The position numbers were made by a program, and so were the translations under genes. The notes beneath the pieces were generated by a model. The model saw only the letters and a program-made list of their open reading frames with translations. It made no database searches and was not told the origin of the DNA. This document shows positions 42,597-51,832 of a stretch of DNA of 64,000 nt, piece by piece. This DNA is from Maricaulis sp965657935. GTDB taxonomy: Bacteria; Pseudomonadota; Alphaproteobacteria; Caulobacterales; Maricaulaceae. Position 1 is the first letter of the stretch, and each line of letters begins with the position of its first letter. Location of the stretch: assembly GCA_965657935.1 (NCBI GenBank), contig CBFHQE010000001.1, positions 1-64,000 on the forward strand, given 5' to 3'.

Positions 42597-43099
42597 TCCA
42601 GATTATAGCAGCGGCTGTGCTCGTTGCGTTGGCCGGCGCTGTAGGCTGGCATCAATACCAGTTGGCCAATCCAAGAACGGACCCTTTGCCAGCGTTCGAG
42701 GCTGCTTTTGTTGACGGGGCAACCGGTTTCGACCCCGCTGAGCTGAACAGGGCCTCGCTTCTCAACGTTTTTGCTTCTGATTGCATAGACTGTCGCAGCG
42801 AGATGCCCCTTCTGCTGGCCCTGCAGGCGGAAGGCGTGACCATCTATGGCGTTTCCACCGACGCTTCGGTCGATCAAACTCTCAGCTTTCTCGCCGACAC
42901 CGGCAATCCCTATGCCGGACTGATGCAGGCAGAGCGCGGCACCATCACCGAAGCCTTTGGCGAAGTGTCGCTGCCCTATACGCTGATCCTGTCCAATGAG
43001 GGGGAGATCCTGGCCTATATCGAGGGCCCGGTGACGGTGAACATCCTGCGCAACCAGATCTATCCGATACTGGACCGTCAGGCGCGTCTGGCGCGTTAG
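42587..43099 (+). CDS. ccmG: Thiol:disulfide interchange protein CcmG/DsbE
   Basis: Membrane-anchored thioredoxin-like protein of 170 residues that keeps apocytochrome c cysteines reduced. One N-terminal helix (about 3-22) is followed by a thioredoxin fold with the redox pair in NVFASDCIDCRSEMP. The usual WC-x-PC is replaced by DCIDC, with neither Trp nor Pro. The cis-Pro region SLPYTLILSNEGEILAYIEGPV matches CcmG. Ten-base overlap with ccmD marks the same operon; ccmE, ccmF and ccmH are not in the window. Confidence 0.88.
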   Translation: MRLIQIIAAAVLVALAGAVGWHQYQLANPRTDPLPAFEAAFVDGATGFDPAELNRASLLNVFASDCIDCRSEMPLLLALQAEGVTIYGVSTDASVDQTLSFLADTGNPYAGLMQAERGTITEAFGEVSLPYTLILSNEGEILAYIEGPVTVNILRNQIYPILDRQARLAR

Positions 43100-43103
43100 C
43101 GGC

Positions 43104-43703
43104 TTATCCCTCGGCCACTTCCTGTTTGCGGGCCTTCTTTTCGGCCTTCCTGACCTTTTTGGCCTTGGCCTTTGCCTTTTCCTTGGCCTTCTTCTTCGCC
43201 TTCTTCTTTTTCTCTTTTTCCTTCTTGCGAAGCTTTTCGGCCTCTTCCTCGCCCTTTTCCAGCGTCAGGGCGATACGGCGCAGGGTTTCCAGGAAACTCG
43301 CACGCTTGTTCTTGGGCAAAGCCGTCAGGATGGCTGCATCGGCCTCCATCGCTCCCAGCGTTGCCGCTTCAAGCAGGGTCCGGCCGTCCATAGAAAGATG
43401 GATTGCATTGGCGCGTGCATCGCCGGCCAATTTCTCGCGCTCGAGCAAACCATTGCGCACCATGCGCGCAACCAATTCCGCCAGGGTTGAACGATCAATG
43501 CCGGTAGCTTTGACCAGCTCGGTCTGTGTCAGACCTTCGCGCTCGGCCGTTGCATGCAGCACGGCGAACTGACGCTGGGTCAGCTTGGCGCCCGCCATGG
43601 CCTTGGCAAAACGTTCTGCGGCGAACTGCTGGGCACGGTGAAGCAGATGCCCCGGCGATTGCGCCAGGTTGAAGTCTGCTGGATCAGGCTGAGAACTCGA
43701 CAT
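43104..43703 (-). CDS. MarR-family regulator with a long lysine-rich tail
   Basis: A 199-residue protein. Residues ~15-145 are a MarR winged helix (LTQRQFAVLHATAEREGLTQTELVKATGIDRSTLAELVARMVRNGLLERE, then GDARANAIHLS). The last ~50 residues are an extreme Lys/Ala/Glu tail with runs such as KEKEKKKKAKKKAKEKAK, unlike ordinary MarR proteins (about 140-150 residues). The tail resembles those of alphaproteobacterial DNA-binding proteins and could add non-specific nucleic-acid binding. The ATG at 43703 follows GGAG. It is convergent with ccmG, 4 bases apart. Confidence 0.85.
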   Translation of the reverse strand: MSSSQPDPADFNLAQSPGHLLHRAQQFAAERFAKAMAGAKLTQRQFAVLHATAEREGLTQTELVKATGIDRSTLAELVARMVRNGLLEREKLAGDARANAIHLSMDGRTLLEAATLGAMEADAAILTALPKNKRASFLETLRRIALTLEKGEEEAEKLRKKEKEKKKKAKKKAKEKAKAKAKKVRKAEKKARKQEVAEG

Positions 43704-43786
43704 ATCCCACTCCACTCCGTCCCTTCGGGCTTATAGAGCGGGAATATAACGCGAAAATGACAATTGTCCGAATACGGATTGTCGCG

Positions 43787-44446
43787 CTAGCTGTCTTTCT
43801 CCTCGCCCTCTTCCTCGGCACCAAAGGCCTGGTATTTCGAAAGCAACGGCATCTGCGCCAGCATGAAACCCATGCCCAGGAAGAGAATCGCCAGCTTGGA
43901 ATTGGCCCAGAAGGACTCGGTAATTGCGAATTCGGCAAACCAGCGCGCGCTTTCAGGAACCGTGCCGTCAGAAATGTGACGCCACAAAAACTCATTGAGG
44001 AGCGCCAGGAACTGGAACCAGATTGCCCAACGAATAGCGAACGTTGTCCACGCTTCGTCGGGCAGTTTGAACAAGTGTTCGAAGAAGATTTTCCAGACGT
44101 TCATCTGGAACGCCATCGACACCAGGATCAGCCAGGAAAAGAACAAGTTGATGATGGTGGGCTTCACATAAATGAAGATCGGGTCCTGCAACCAGATCCC
44201 CATGGCGCCAAAACCCAGGACGATAACGGTCGTCATCACCAGCATGGGCGGCACACGTTTTTCCAGTCGCACGGCCAGAATCATGGCGATCGTCGCGGCG
44301 ATCATGTATGCGCCCGTTCCGATATAGATCGCCTGATCGGCAAACCACACGCGTGACAGATTGTAGACGACGATCCAAATGCCGATCGGGCCGGCATCAA
44401 TGAGCAGGCGAGAATTGGACGGCGTGTTGGCGGTTTTTTCGGTCAC
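43787..44446 (-). CDS. yciB: Inner-membrane septation protein YciB (IspZ)
   Basis: Five-helix membrane protein of 219 residues of the YciB/intracellular septation protein A family, linked to cell-envelope elongation and division. Family stretches: LLIDAGPIGIWIVVYNLS, VLGFGAMGIWLQDPIFIYVKPTIINLFF and EFLWRHISDGTVPESARWFAEF. GTG at 44446 follows CGGAG with 8 bases of spacing; a GTG at 44470 is less well placed. A strong hairpin to its right separates it from the amidohydrolase. Confidence 0.9.
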   Translation of the reverse strand: MTEKTANTPSNSRLLIDAGPIGIWIVVYNLSRVWFADQAIYIGTGAYMIAATIAMILAVRLEKRVPPMLVMTTVIVLGFGAMGIWLQDPIFIYVKPTIINLFFSWLILVSMAFQMNVWKIFFEHLFKLPDEAWTTFAIRWAIWFQFLALLNEFLWRHISDGTVPESARWFAEFAITESFWANSKLAILFLGMGFMLAQMPLLSKYQAFGAEEEGEEKDS

Positions 44447-44514
44447 AGGCAGAACTCCGGCTGGGCACACTCAAGCGATATGGCTGCACCCGGGACAAGA
44501 TCAAGCAGAAAGAA

Positions 44515-44540
44515 CGGCGGGGCCCAAACGGGCCCCGCCG
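44515..44540 (-). terminator. Intrinsic terminator of the amidohydrolase gene
   Basis: CGGCGGGGCCC and GGGCCCCGCCG pair perfectly over 11 bases around a 4-base loop, followed on the minus strand by TTCTTTCT. It begins 6 bases after the amidohydrolase stop codon. Confidence 0.85.
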
Positions 44541-44546
44541 GATTGA

Positions 44547-46610
44547 TTAGCGGCCATCCATCACATTGGGAATGTCCGTGAAGGGTTGAATACCAAATTC
44601 CGGATAGATTTCGGTTGGGTAATAGACCCGGCCATCAGCCATGACCATGGAAATGGTCTTGATGGCCTTGAAGTCTTGCGTCGGATCACCCGGAATCAGG
44701 AAGAAATCGGCGATCTTGCCCGGCTCGATCGTGCCCAGATCATCTCCGGCACCCAGATAGTCAGCCATCTGCCAGCTGCCCCAGCCGACAATCTCGGCCG
44801 GCGTCATGCCGATATTCTGGTAGAGCTCCAGCTCGCGGTGCAGGGTGAAAGACCCACCCAGATCCGTTCCTGGCACCATGAAGATACCGCGCTCATACAT
44901 CATGCGCAGAACCTCGGTCAGCTGATCGAAAGCGCCGCGGTAATTGGCGTCATCCTCGGCATTGGCGATATCGGCCCAGGCGGTACGCGCGCTGCGCTGA
45001 TTGGAAACCGGCATGTTGTCGATATAATCGACCACACCTTGCGACAGGGTTCCATTACGCGAGAGAAGCAGCGCTTCATGGATGGCATAAGTCGGATCCA
45101 GAGCCACGCCGCGCTCCACCATCGCATCCATCGTCGCCAGCACGCGCTCGCTATTGAGGTCCAGTCCCGGCAAACGGCGCAGAGCGGTCAGGCGTAAAAG
45201 GGAGCGCGTATCCTCGCCCTCTTCCAGCACCCAGCCCAGTGCGATCTGGTTGATATGGGTCATCTCGTCATAACCCGCTGCGATCATGGCATCCGCATTG
45301 GTAAAGGCCGGAACGTGACCGGCCACGCGCATGCCCTGCGCATGCGCCTCCGCGATAACCGCCGGGATCCAGTCCGGGTTCATGGAATTGTAGATCTTGA
45401 CCTGGTGAAAGCCACGCTCGGCATAGGCCTGGACAGCGGCGACCGCCTCTTCCTCGTTGGAGACAAGGATACCGTTATTGGAGTTGAACGGGCTGCGCCC
45501 CTCAATGAAGCCGGAACGGAACAGGCGCGGCCCAGCGACGCGGCCAGACTGGATATTCGCTTCCAGGCCATCGAGGACATCATTGTTATTGCCCATGTCA
45601 CGCACGCTGGTGACACCCGCAGCGATGTTCAGGAAGGCACTCGTCTCGCCCATATGGCCGTGCATGTCGAACAGGCCCGGAACCAGGGTCCCACCCGCGC
45701 CGTCAATGACGACCTCGCCATCGGCGCGCGCATCAGCGGCTTCGATACGGTCGATGCGATTGTCCACGACAAGCACGGAAACCGGTTCGCCCAGCGTCTC
45801 GTTTCGACTGTCGAAAATTCGGACATTGGCAATGCGCACCGGCGCTTCATAATCATGCACAACACGCTGCTGGATTTCTTCGAAACGACGCGCGCCGTAT
45901 TCCGCAGCAATGCCGCGCAGACGCTCGTCCTCACCTTCATAACCCGCTTCCAGGATCGCAAATCCCGGAGTGATGATGCCGAAGAAGGCGTTTTCATACA
46001 TCAGGAAATACGTCGGGTTGAGACCGGTTCCGGACAGGGCGTAGCTGGTCACGGTGCGATCACCCTGCTCGCCGGTCACCTCCAGGGCCTCAATCTCGGA
46101 CAGGCTCAACTCGCCGCCCGGCAGAGCCGCCAGACGACCATCTTCCTGTTCGATCAGGGCCCTGGCCGCAATGGCCAACCAGTACGGGCTGGCACTTTCA
46201 GGAACATAGAAGGCATCACCCGCCGGAACAGCCTGGTCGGAACCGGTATTGTCGGTCCAGCGTGCCTCGCCATCGATAAATTCGAAACTCTCGTCAATCG
46301 GGTTGCCGAATGTTGAGGCACCCTCAATGCTCCAGCTTTCCGGCAGGCCGTTTTCATCAAGTCGCACACGCTCGACCATGGTCGGACCGCGGCCATTATT
46401 GCGGTACTCATAGTCGATCGCATATCCATCATCCGAGGTCGCGATCTCCAGCGCACCAATCGGCGTCCCGCCCACCAGGACGGTAAAGGTGGATGCCTCT
46501 TCCACGGACTGCATGCCGCCATCGACCGCTGCGTCGTTCTCGCTCGCAGGCTGACAGGCGGCCAGTGCTGCCAACGCAATGCCGGCACCAAGCCAATTCA
46601 TCGACTTCAT
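44547..46610 (-). CDS. Amidohydrolase-family lipoprotein
   Basis: A 687-residue exported lipoprotein: signal peptide with lipobox LAAC, an N-terminal ~240-residue beta-rich domain, then a metal-dependent amidohydrolase barrel. The barrel shows DMHGHMG (metal ligands), KIYNS (bridging Lys), GHVPAF and THINQI (metal His), and GTDLGG (metal Asp), as in imidazolonepropionase/prolidase-like enzymes. The substrate is unknown; extracytoplasmic relatives include dipeptidases. GAGGGG lies 9 bases before the ATG at 46610, and a perfect hairpin follows the stop. Confidence 0.9.
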   Translation of the reverse strand: MKSMNWLGAGIALAALAACQPASENDAAVDGGMQSVEEASTFTVLVGGTPIGALEIATSDDGYAIDYEYRNNGRGPTMVERVRLDENGLPESWSIEGASTFGNPIDESFEFIDGEARWTDNTGSDQAVPAGDAFYVPESASPYWLAIAARALIEQEDGRLAALPGGELSLSEIEALEVTGEQGDRTVTSYALSGTGLNPTYFLMYENAFFGIITPGFAILEAGYEGEDERLRGIAAEYGARRFEEIQQRVVHDYEAPVRIANVRIFDSRNETLGEPVSVLVVDNRIDRIEAADARADGEVVIDGAGGTLVPGLFDMHGHMGETSAFLNIAAGVTSVRDMGNNNDVLDGLEANIQSGRVAGPRLFRSGFIEGRSPFNSNNGILVSNEEEAVAAVQAYAERGFHQVKIYNSMNPDWIPAVIAEAHAQGMRVAGHVPAFTNADAMIAAGYDEMTHINQIALGWVLEEGEDTRSLLRLTALRRLPGLDLNSERVLATMDAMVERGVALDPTYAIHEALLLSRNGTLSQGVVDYIDNMPVSNQRSARTAWADIANAEDDANYRGAFDQLTEVLRMMYERGIFMVPGTDLGGSFTLHRELELYQNIGMTPAEIVGWGSWQMADYLGAGDDLGTIEPGKIADFFLIPGDPTQDFKAIKTISMVMADGRVYYPTEIYPEFGIQPFTDIPNVMDGR

Positions 46611-46679
46611 GATTTTGTTCCCCTCATGATCCTTCGGCTGAGAGGATTAGCAGCATTCCCGCGGAGAACGAAATCCGTC

Positions 46680-47789
46680 TCAGCGCAGCGGTGAGGTCTG
46701 ATAGAGGCGGACCTTGGTGCCGCCGTGATCCACGACCGGTCCGGGCTTGCTGAACGGCAGGCCGGTTGCCTTGGCCAGCTGCGCCGAGGATGTGACAATT
46801 CCCACCCGCCAGCCTGAAAACCGGGTGCGCAGGGCATGACCGATGGAACTGTAAACCGCGGTCAGCTTCTTGCGGTCACCAATCCGGCCGCCATAAGGCG
46901 GATTGATGATGATCAAACCGGGATTACACGCCGGCGGCTGAAGGTCGCGGATCGCGGTGTGTTCGAACGTGCAAAGCGGCGCCACGCCTGCCCGCTCGGC
47001 ATTTTCTCCGCTCATGCGAATAGCGCCTGGATCACGGTCTGAACCGAAAAAGCGCTGTTCACTGGAGTGTTCCTCGTCATCCACGAGCATTTTCGTCCAG
47101 ACCTTGGCATCAAAGGTCTTCAGGTGCTGAAAGGCGAATTCACGCGAGCGGCCGGGCTTGAGGTTCAACGCCAGCTCGGCGGCTTCGATGACAAATGTGC
47201 CCGACCCGCACATCGGGTCCAGCACAGTCTCTTGTCCCGTATATCCACAATCCCGCAGGAAGAGCGAAGCCAGGGTCTCCCGCATCGGGGCTCGGTTGAC
47301 GGCCGTCTTGTGGCCGCGGCGATGCAGCAGCTCACCTGACGTATCCAGGCTGATCGTGCACTGGTCATGCTCGATACGAACCATGACGCGGATATCCGCG
47401 TCGGTCTCGATCGTCGCGCCAGTTTCTTCGCGGATCGCCGTCTCAATTCTCTGGGTGGCGGCTTTCTCGTGGTAAATCTTGGATTTGCGGCATGTCGCAT
47501 CAACCCTGACCGTATGCCGGCGATCGATCAGATCGGCCCAGGGCACACGCCGGGATCGTTTGTCCAGCTGGGCCAGGTGCACGGCGTGGAAAACGCCGAT
47601 CCGCACCAGTACACGGGTTGCGCCGCGCAGTTCCAGATTGGCGCGCCACACCGCTGGCCAGTCGCCGCGCAGATTGACGCCGCCCGTCTCGACCTTGCCA
47701 ACGGCAAAACCCTTCTCACGCGCCTCATCCGCCAGCAGGTTTTCCAGCCCGGGTGCCACAATCAGGAAAATGTCGAGTTGATCATTCAT
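46680..47789 (-). CDS. THUMP-domain class I RNA methyltransferase (RlmL/RlmK N2-guanine type)
   Basis: A 369-residue methyltransferase. The N-terminal ~150 residues include a ferredoxin-like and THUMP RNA-binding region; the C-terminal UPF0020 domain has the SAM motif LDPMCGSGTFVIEAA and catalytic INPPYGGRIGD. The Asn-Pro-Pro-Tyr motif marks methylation of a base exocyclic nitrogen. It matches the N-terminal half of E. coli RlmL (23S rRNA m2G2445) without the C-terminal RlmK half. It may be first or last of the leftward run; 48 bases separate it from the VOC gene. Confidence 0.9.
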   Translation of the reverse strand: MNDQLDIFLIVAPGLENLLADEAREKGFAVGKVETGGVNLRGDWPAVWRANLELRGATRVLVRIGVFHAVHLAQLDKRSRRVPWADLIDRRHTVRVDATCRKSKIYHEKAATQRIETAIREETGATIETDADIRVMVRIEHDQCTISLDTSGELLHRRGHKTAVNRAPMRETLASLFLRDCGYTGQETVLDPMCGSGTFVIEAAELALNLKPGRSREFAFQHLKTFDAKVWTKMLVDDEEHSSEQRFFGSDRDPGAIRMSGENAERAGVAPLCTFEHTAIRDLQPPACNPGLIIINPPYGGRIGDRKKLTAVYSSIGHALRTRFSGWRVGIVTSSAQLAKATGLPFSKPGPVVDHGGTKVRLYQTSPLR

Positions 47790-47837
47790 GGCGGATGCTT
47801 ATCGCAAGCCAGCCTGAGCGTCGATACGGGGCAGCGG

Positions 47838-48212
47838 TCAGTCTTTCACCCGCCAGGGCGGATCCACGCGATTCTTGCCAGCATGATAGATCTTGATCTT
47901 GTGGCCATCCGGGTCGAGCAGGACTGCCTCGCGCCAGAGCCAGCCCATATCCTCGGGATCGGCCTCAAACTCGAAACCGCGCTCCTGCAGGCGGGCCACT
48001 TCCTTGTCGACCTTGTCGCATTCCAGATAGATCACGGCGCCGGGCAAGACGGCATCCTCGCTCAGATGCAAGGAGAAGGTCGTATCCCCGTCCGGTGCCA
48101 GAAAACGCGTATAGTGCGGGGAGTCGACCAGAAGGCGGAAACCCAGGCGCATGTAGAAGGATTTGGAGCGAGGGATATCGCTCACCGGAATGGTGATCTG
48201 ATTAAGGCGCAT
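47838..48212 (-). CDS. VOC-superfamily (glyoxalase/bleomycin-resistance-like) protein
   Basis: A 124-residue single VOC fold starting MRLNQITIPVSDIPRSKSFYMRLGFRL. Metal-ligand positions are the His/Gln near the N-terminus, Glu in IYLECDKVDKEV and Glu/Asp in REAVLLDPDGHKIKIY. Such proteins include lactoylglutathione lyases and dioxygenases; none can be named. It overlaps the end of the DUF4340 gene by 11 bases and may be translationally coupled, though its function with the ABC system is unclear. The frame is open to 48248. Confidence 0.82.
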   Translation of the reverse strand: MRLNQITIPVSDIPRSKSFYMRLGFRLLVDSPHYTRFLAPDGDTTFSLHLSEDAVLPGAVIYLECDKVDKEVARLQERGFEFEADPEDMGWLWREAVLLDPDGHKIKIYHAGKNRVDPPWRVKD

Positions 48213-49251
48213 CGGCTTCAGCGGCGCGTGGGTTTGCAATCTGGTCAAGTGGACGAATCATGCGGTCGACCGCGAGATCAGACAACAAAAATGCCCAACC
48301 CTCGCTCGCATTTATTATTCGTGCTGCTTCGTCCTCGGCATCGTCCGTGACCGCTGTCGTGCGGATCCGGGCCCAGCGGGTTTCGCCCTGGGCGATGATA
48401 TCCAGCGTCACGCGCATTCCGCTGAATGTTTCCGCGGTATGGAAGGCCACAACGGAACCGGTCAGGCGATCCATGCGCCGCACATCCCGGAAACGCAGAC
48501 GCCCGAGCGCAGTGGCCGGGCCATTGCCGGCGCCGGCGGTGATCGGCTGCCAACCTGTCGGTTCGCGCAGGGAGAAATTGCGAGATGTCCGGGCAGCTCT
48601 GACCAGACGGTATTGCGGGCCGGCTTCCGGTCGAATCTCCGCGGCGGCGATCTCGTTGCGCCCCAGTGACAGGAAATCAAGCGCCAGCCATTCATCCGCA
48701 GGCTGTCCCAACAGATTGGTGTCCACATCCGGATCAAAACGCGCCGCATAGGTTCGCGCTGCGCCAGGCGCGCGCAGATACAGCGTATCGCCACGCGCCG
48801 CGCCTAACAGCACATCCTCAAGCACATTACCCTCGCCATCGCGCAAGATGACGCGGTTGCCGCCGTTTTCCTCACCTTCCGTGGCCAGGGAGAGGCGCCC
48901 ATGTTTTGCCGGGTCCGCTGTCCGGGCACCCACATATTCCAGGCTCATCAACAGATTATCGAGCGCCGCGAGGCGTTCCGGGCGAACCGGATAGTCATCA
49001 CGGCTGGGCATGACCCAGCCGGTGTCCGTGCGGGCGATGACAAATCGCTCCTGTTGATTGATGATTTCAATCTCGCGGGCGGATTGGACGTTGTCCGCCC
49101 AGTCCGCCAGAACAGGGCCAGTGACAGCTGGCGTCCAGACCTGGCGCGCGTCCAGGACTGACAGGGTGATCGCAGCCGCCAGCATCAGCGCCGCCGAGGC
49201 GCCAGTAAGGAGCAGGTGGTTGAGCCTTTGCTGGTCGAGACGCTGGCTCAT
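48202..49251 (-). CDS. DUF4340-type protein of a Gld-like ABC export operon
   Basis: A 349-residue protein with one N-terminal helix (about 12-33) and a large extracytoplasmic beta-rich domain. DUF4340 features include the VLDARQVWTPAVTGPVL start and GDTLYLRAPGAARTYAARFDPDVD then LDFLSLGRNEIAAAEIRP. In many proteobacteria this family lies directly downstream of gldG-like genes, as here, with a 4-base overlap. It probably forms the periplasmic part of the transporter; biochemical role unknown. Confidence 0.82.
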   Translation of the reverse strand: MSQRLDQQRLNHLLLTGASAALMLAAAITLSVLDARQVWTPAVTGPVLADWADNVQSAREIEIINQQERFVIARTDTGWVMPSRDDYPVRPERLAALDNLLMSLEYVGARTADPAKHGRLSLATEGEENGGNRVILRDGEGNVLEDVLLGAARGDTLYLRAPGAARTYAARFDPDVDTNLLGQPADEWLALDFLSLGRNEIAAAEIRPEAGPQYRLVRAARTSRNFSLREPTGWQPITAGAGNGPATALGRLRFRDVRRMDRLTGSVVAFHTAETFSGMRVTLDIIAQGETRWARIRTTAVTDDAEDEAARIINASEGWAFLLSDLAVDRMIRPLDQIANPRAAEADAP

Positions 49252-51092
49252 CTGCGCCCCCTGCGACGACGGAAGATCGCGCCGGCAATGCCTGCAAAAA
49301 TCACCACGGCTGGCGGCACTCCGATCGTCCAGAACTGCAGGCTCGCATCCAGCGCGTCGATATCCTCACGGAACTCCCGCTCGATTTCACGCAGGCGTTC
49401 GCGCGTCCGGGAGATTTGACGGCGCAAGGCAAGGGCCTCGGCCTGTCCAGAGCGGGCTGCGTCACTGGCAAGGGCCGATGCGGACCCGGACCGGGTCAGG
49501 GTTTGCAAACGGAGCTGGGCCTCCTCGATTTCGGTTTCCAGCTGGGTCTGAAGTTCGAAATACTCGGTCTCGGCCTCGCTGCGCAGGCGGTCCACAGTGG
49601 TCATCGACCGGTTGGCCGGCGTTCGTGATCGCAGGCTTATCAGCGCGCGATCGCCTACTGCGCTGTCGACAAGGTTCAGCGCCAGATTGAGATTATCCGC
49701 GACGATATAGTCCCCCAGAGAGGGGTCGGACCGGACATAGTAACCATTATCCAGCCAGTCAGCATCGGCCACGACGATGATTTCGCCAGGCGCCTCTGCG
49801 AGATCGCGATGATCTGCCGGATTGAACACCAGGTCGGAAGCCGGCGGCCCTTCCGGGAACGCCGTGGAAATCACACCCTCCAGCCGGGCTGCCAGGGTGA
49901 TCGGCAAGGGTGACGGCTCATAATCACGCAGCAACTCGTCCGGCGAGGGTGAGCCCGCGGCGATATCCGCGTCCAACAAAGCCCCTTCGGGCGAGGTCGC
50001 AATCAGCGGTGTGATCTCAAACCCGCTCTCGACATCAAAAAACAGCGCCCCGGGCGACCCGAAATTCACACCCAGATCCAGATTGGACGTGGCCAGGTCA
50101 TCGGCGCTCATGAAACTGCCCGGCACCGAAAACCAAAGCGGATAGGCCAGAGTGCGGGCGCGGCCATCGGCCTCGCGCACCTGTACATCAAGGCCCAGAG
50201 ACCGGTCCATGGACACGGTTTCGCGATCCCACTGCACGCCCCAGTGCGCCATCGGGACCCCCAGATCAGAGCCTCGGTCCGCATCCAATGGCGGGAGACC
50301 GTCAGGACCCGGCCTCAAGGCCATATGCGCCATCGGGTCCAGCATGACCAGCATCCGTCCACGGATCACTGCAAACTGGTCGACGAGGTAGAGTTCAGTC
50401 TCGGATAGAGCCCAGGGATGCAGGACCAGCATGGCCGATGCATCGGGAATCTCTTCAAATCCGCGCTCGACCCAGACCAGCTCATATCTTCCTGCCAATT
50501 CACTGACAAAACGGTTCGGAGCGCCATCATCGGGCGAGATGGGCAGGGAGGTCAGAATGGCCAGGCGCGGCGCCTGCTGTCGTTCGATATCCGCAATGGT
50601 ACGCGAAAGCTCATACTCCAGCCGCGCTTCATTGGCCGGATCGAACAGAGCGATCACCGCGGCTTCATCCACTGAATTGCGGGCCACGAGGCCAAAGAAT
50701 ATCTGTTCACCGGTTTCCGTCGGCAACGCGGTCAGCCCATACTCGAGCGCTGCATCCTCTTCGGCAGAAAACGGCGCCGGGTCGATCTCGATCAGACGAA
50801 TGCGCCCGCCGCTTCGCTCTTCGTAGGCACGAAGGAATTCACGGACACGCGTCGCATAACTGCGGATCGCAGGGCTGTCCGCAGCGATGGAGCGCGAATA
50901 GTAGAACCGCCACTCTACCGGTTCTGCCAGACGGTCGATAATGTCCTGACTGCCTTGTGACAACCGATAGAGCCCGCTCTGGGTCAGATCGAGGCGGGCG
51001 CCGCGCAGCGCATGACCGGCAAAATGATTGCCGGCAACAAACAACACGATGATCGAAAGGATCATCAGGGGCAGATAGAGCGAACGTTTCAT
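49248..51092 (-). CDS. GldG-family auxiliary component of an ABC transporter
   Basis: A 614-residue protein with N- and C-terminal helices (about 5-25 and 584-604) flanking a periplasmic domain. Near the N-terminus stands FAGHALRGARLDLTQSGLYRLSQGSQDIIDRL, the start of the ABC_transp_aux (PF09822-like) domain; LLSEPVEW-like and YLVDQFAVIRGRMLVMLDP motifs follow. A charged heptad-like coiled coil covers about 505-580. In Bacteroidetes GldG joins GldA and GldF in gliding motility; here the role is likely export, perhaps of lipids or cofactors. Coupled on both sides by 4-base overlaps. Confidence 0.87.
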   Translation of the reverse strand: MKRSLYLPLMILSIIVLFVAGNHFAGHALRGARLDLTQSGLYRLSQGSQDIIDRLAEPVEWRFYYSRSIAADSPAIRSYATRVREFLRAYEERSGGRIRLIEIDPAPFSAEEDAALEYGLTALPTETGEQIFFGLVARNSVDEAAVIALFDPANEARLEYELSRTIADIERQQAPRLAILTSLPISPDDGAPNRFVSELAGRYELVWVERGFEEIPDASAMLVLHPWALSETELYLVDQFAVIRGRMLVMLDPMAHMALRPGPDGLPPLDADRGSDLGVPMAHWGVQWDRETVSMDRSLGLDVQVREADGRARTLAYPLWFSVPGSFMSADDLATSNLDLGVNFGSPGALFFDVESGFEITPLIATSPEGALLDADIAAGSPSPDELLRDYEPSPLPITLAARLEGVISTAFPEGPPASDLVFNPADHRDLAEAPGEIIVVADADWLDNGYYVRSDPSLGDYIVADNLNLALNLVDSAVGDRALISLRSRTPANRSMTTVDRLRSEAETEYFELQTQLETEIEEAQLRLQTLTRSGSASALASDAARSGQAEALALRRQISRTRERLREIEREFREDIDALDASLQFWTIGVPPAVVIFAGIAGAIFRRRRGRR

Positions 51093-51832
51093 CGCCCACC
51101 TCCCCGGCGTTCAGCGATCAGGACACCCGCACAAGACAGGGACGCGGTGATCAGACCGACAAAATAGATCAGGTCCGGCACAGCAATGACGCCGTAACGG
51201 AAGGCATTGTAATGCTCCAGCGCCGACAGCCCGGCGATGAATTCGGTGAGCCAAACCGGCGAGCCTTCTCCCAAACCCGAAAGCACCAGCGGCAGACCCG
51301 CCATGGTGAGCAGGAAGGCGGCTCCACACCCAAGAACAAATGCCACCACCTGGTTTGATGTCGTCGCGGAGAGGGCCTGCCCGACCGCGAGATAGCCCCC
51401 TGCCAGGAACAGCGCGCCCAGATAACCCGTCGCGATCGCGGCATTATCCGGTGATCCCAGATAGTTCACCGCGATCCAGAGCGGCCAGGTCAAGACAAGG
51501 GCGGCCGCAGCCACACTCCACGCCGCGAGAAACTTGCCAAAAGTCGACGCCCAAAGCGGAATGGGCAGGGCCATGAGGAATTCCAGGGTGCCGCGATCAC
51601 GCTCCTCCGCCCAGCTCCGCATGGCCAGGGCCGGCATCAAGATCACCAGCAGCCAGGGCATCCAGTCGAACATCGGCGCCAGGTCAGCGCGATTAGTGTC
51701 GAAGAAACGCCCGACATGAAACGTAAAAGCGGGCGCACACAAAGCGAAAACCGCCAGGAACACATAGGCCAGCGGGGTCTGGAAATAGCTGGTGAGCTCG
51801 CGCCGATAGACGGCAAGGAGGGCTTTGATCAA
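51089..51832 (-). CDS. GldF-like ABC-2 permease
   Basis: A 247-residue six-helix ABC-2 permease starting MIKALLAVYRRELTSYFQTPLAYVFLAVF. Family motifs include MRSWAEERDRGTLEFLMALPIPLWASTFGKFLAA in the coupling region. It overlaps its ATPase gene (51829) by 4 bases and the gldG-like gene by 4, so the three must be made together. Substrate unknown. Confidence 0.9.
   Translation of the reverse strand: MIKALLAVYRRELTSYFQTPLAYVFLAVFALCAPAFTFHVGRFFDTNRADLAPMFDWMPWLLVILMPALAMRSWAEERDRGTLEFLMALPIPLWASTFGKFLAAWSVAAAALVLTWPLWIAVNYLGSPDNAAIATGYLGALFLAGGYLAVGQALSATTSNQVVAFVLGCGAAFLLTMAGLPLVLSGLGEGSPVWLTEFIAGLSALEHYNAFRYGVIAVPDLIYFVGLITASLSCAGVLIAERRGGGR

Noticed and set aside
45255..46316. 353-codon plus-strand frame opposite the amidohydrolase
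   Set aside because: No signal, domain or ribosome-binding site; the opposite-strand gene is clear.
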